IMG/VR virus record: IMGVR_UViG_3300022853_001252 | Location: 1-38,484 of that record | Strand: one strand, 5' to 3' | Length of the DNA: 38,484 nucleotides | Source of the DNA: a virus | Made by a program: the position numbers and the translations under genes | In this document: in pieces, positions 37,209-38,484 of the stretch | How the letters are laid out: every line of letters begins with the position of its first letter | How positions within the stretch are numbered: the stretch's first letter is position 1 | Notes under the pieces: model-generated | The model's database searches: none | What the model saw: the letters and a program-made list of their open reading frames with translations, nothing else | What the model was told of the DNA's origin: nothing

Positions 37209-38484
37209 TTAGAGGAACCACCCGACGACGGCGAAGAGTTCTTCGTCTACGAAGTCATGAGAGAAATCACCAAGCGCTTGCTTGATGTCGTCACGGTCGT
37301 AATAGGACTCGCCGTTGTCGAAAGTGAACCATTTTTTACTCTTCTCCATGGTGTCCGCGTAATCGTTTGATACCTGGCGAAGGGATGGCTTGTCGGTGTC
37401 GTCGAACGCTACACCAAGTGACGTAAGTATGCCTAGGTAGTACACGAGAGGATCAATGGGGCGTGTAAGTAGGTCGATGAACTGCTCCGTGGGAGTTTTT
37501 ATCGGAGGTGTGACCCTGGGGTATGTGTGGGGACCGAACTCGCCGAATAGGAATGTGACGCCCCTTTGAGTCACCCACGTCACGGCTTGGTAACGAGTCA
37601 TGCCACTCTTGCTGCAATAAAAAGACGACTGCTTTACCTCAAATAATCCTCGATTTTTGTATTTCTGCGTCGGGTAGTTTTTGCGCGCCCCTGATTTAAT
37701 GAGTATACCCGCGTCGCGCATCGCCGCGAAAAGTTTGTTAGGGCCTAAACCTTTTACGTCGATCATTTTCGCGACAGCTCCTATCTGGAATAGCTCGCCG
37801 CTTTCTATGATCGTATCGTAGAACGACACCTTCACAGCGCTTTTCGCCGCCTCGATCTTTAGGGCCTCGTTTAATTCAAGCGTGGCGAGGTAGGACTTGA
37901 CGACCTCGATCTGTGTGAGCGGCTGAGGCTGAACCTGTGCGACTTCTAGTTCTTGCCACCGTGTGATGACGGCGTTGCGCAGCTTCACCGAGTAACCGGT
38001 GACGAGGGTGAGAGCCAGATCCTTGGGGAGGAGATACTCCTTACGGGTCTGATTATTAGCGGCTTGATAGCCGCTCTGAAATCTCAGCCCGTCTATTCCG
38101 AGATCCTCGAACATCTTGTAGATGTCCGCCAATACGTTTTTGTGCAGCTTACCGGTGCGGGCGGCGATCTCCCGGGATGACATGACGATTCCACCTTCGG
38201 TAGTTGTGATATTCGTGGGCTTTGATGAGGTTTGGTTCTCGTAGAGTGCGGTTACGGGCTGGGACTGAACGTGCGACTCGTCGCGAGTTTCGCGGTGAGC
38301 AGCCGTAGGCTTTTCGCACGTGACTTCTGGGTTGTCGCGTCGCGCGTCCTCCAATTCTTGCCACCGGTCAATGATCACCATCCGCAGCTTCATCGAGTAA
38401 CCGGAGATGGCGGCGAGGGTCGACCTCTTAGGGAGAATGTACTCCTTAAATGTCTTGTTTTGAGAGTTTCGGTAGGACCCCTCA
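37209..38484 (-). CDS. Rha/KilAC antirepressor-type protein with at least two Rha repeats, N-terminus outside the window
   Basis: The minus-strand frame is open to the right edge, so the start is outside; the ATG at 38393 is internal. The part at the edge reads ...KEYILPKRSTLAAISGYSMKLRMVIIDRWQELE, the end of a Rha domain. A second, complete Rha domain follows (MSSREIAARTGKLHKNVLADI ... EYLLPKDLALTLVTGYSVKLRNAVITRWQELE). Then comes a KilAC/ANT-type DNA-binding domain (ESGELFQIGAVAKMIDV ... GLGPNKLFAAMRDAGIL) and an unusual C-terminal extension of about 120 residues. Such proteins control gene expression or host range in temperate and lytic phages. The repeated Rha domain is rare. Confidence 0.85.
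   Translation of the reverse strand, partial: EGSYRNSQNKTFKEYILPKRSTLAAISGYSMKLRMVIIDRWQELEDARRDNPEVTCEKPTAAHRETRDESHVQSQPVTALYENQTSSKPTNITTTEGGIVMSSREIAARTGKLHKNVLADIYKMFEDLGIDGLRFQSGYQAANNQTRKEYLLPKDLALTLVTGYSVKLRNAVITRWQELEVAQVQPQPLTQIEVVKSYLATLELNEALKIEAAKSAVKVSFYDTIIESGELFQIGAVAKMIDVKGLGPNKLFAAMRDAGILIKSGARKNYPTQKYKNRGLFEVKQSSFYCSKSGMTRYQAVTWVTQRGVTFLFGEFGPHTYPRVTPPIKTPTEQFIDLLTRPIDPLVYYLGILTSLGVAFDDTDKPSLRQVSNDYADTMEKSKKWFTFDNGESYYDRDDIKQALGDFSHDFVDEELFAVVGWFL

Noticed and set aside
1-38484. CRISPR arrays or insertion sequences
   Set aside because: No regularly spaced short repeats and no transposase gene were seen; the only repeats are those listed.

Overview
The window is a piece of a tailed double-stranded DNA phage genome, covering its DNA replication and recombination region and the packaging gene. 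There are no bacterial housekeeping genes, genes are tightly packed with ATGA-type overlaps, and the set is phage-typical: a UDG-fused family A DNA polymerase, RecA-like recombinase, DnaB-like helicase, TOPRIM primase, Rad50/Mre11 pair, RNase H and large terminase. The host cannot be named. GC is moderate to high, and most genes have short A-rich leaders without a Shine-Dalgarno sequence, which hints at a host that initiates translation without SD pairing.

Layout. Nearly everything is on the minus strand. 1-2820 holds a gene cut by the window edge, a RecQ-type helicase and an unknown protein. 2820-7626 holds the RecA-like recombinase with a histone-like lysine/alanine tail, an unknown large protein, a small unknown, a zinc-ribbon protein and a tiny membrane protein. 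7667-12462 is one DNA polymerase gene interrupted twice: by a group I intron (about 9350-10038, with a decayed homing endonuclease) and by a 144-residue mini-intein in motif B. 12459-19115 holds an unknown, a PIF1-like helicase, a Gp88-family protein, primase and two unknowns. 19116-20316 is a non-coding block: a plus-strand promoter, a structured RNA candidate with terminator, and a tandem duplication carrying a 31-bp inverted repeat and a broken copy of the next gene. 20316-29809 holds an HTH protein, the replicative helicase, two unknowns, a UvsW-like helicase, the SbcC/SbcD pair and an RNase H-like protein.

The packaging gene is the main surprise. Large terminase is on the plus strand in two separate genes (30462-30911 and 31987-33930). 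They carry the two parts of an atypically split intein (37-residue N part, about 103-130-residue C part) that interrupts the Walker A loop. An unrelated minus-strand gene (30871-31788) lies in the gap. Working terminase should therefore need protein trans-splicing. Next come a membrane-anchored trypsin-like serine protease, a MazG-like pyrophosphatase, a candidate circularly permuted tRNA gene (35300-35393), a conserved phage protein, an initiator-like tRNA-Met, an unknown, and a Rha/KilAC protein running off the right edge.

Together these genes make and repair phage DNA (helicases, primase, polymerase, RecA, Rad50/Mre11, RNase H) and package it. Three splicing elements (one intron, two inteins) sit at conserved sites in the two most essential enzymes. 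Splice sites and the tRNA permutation are read from sequence and are untested predictions.
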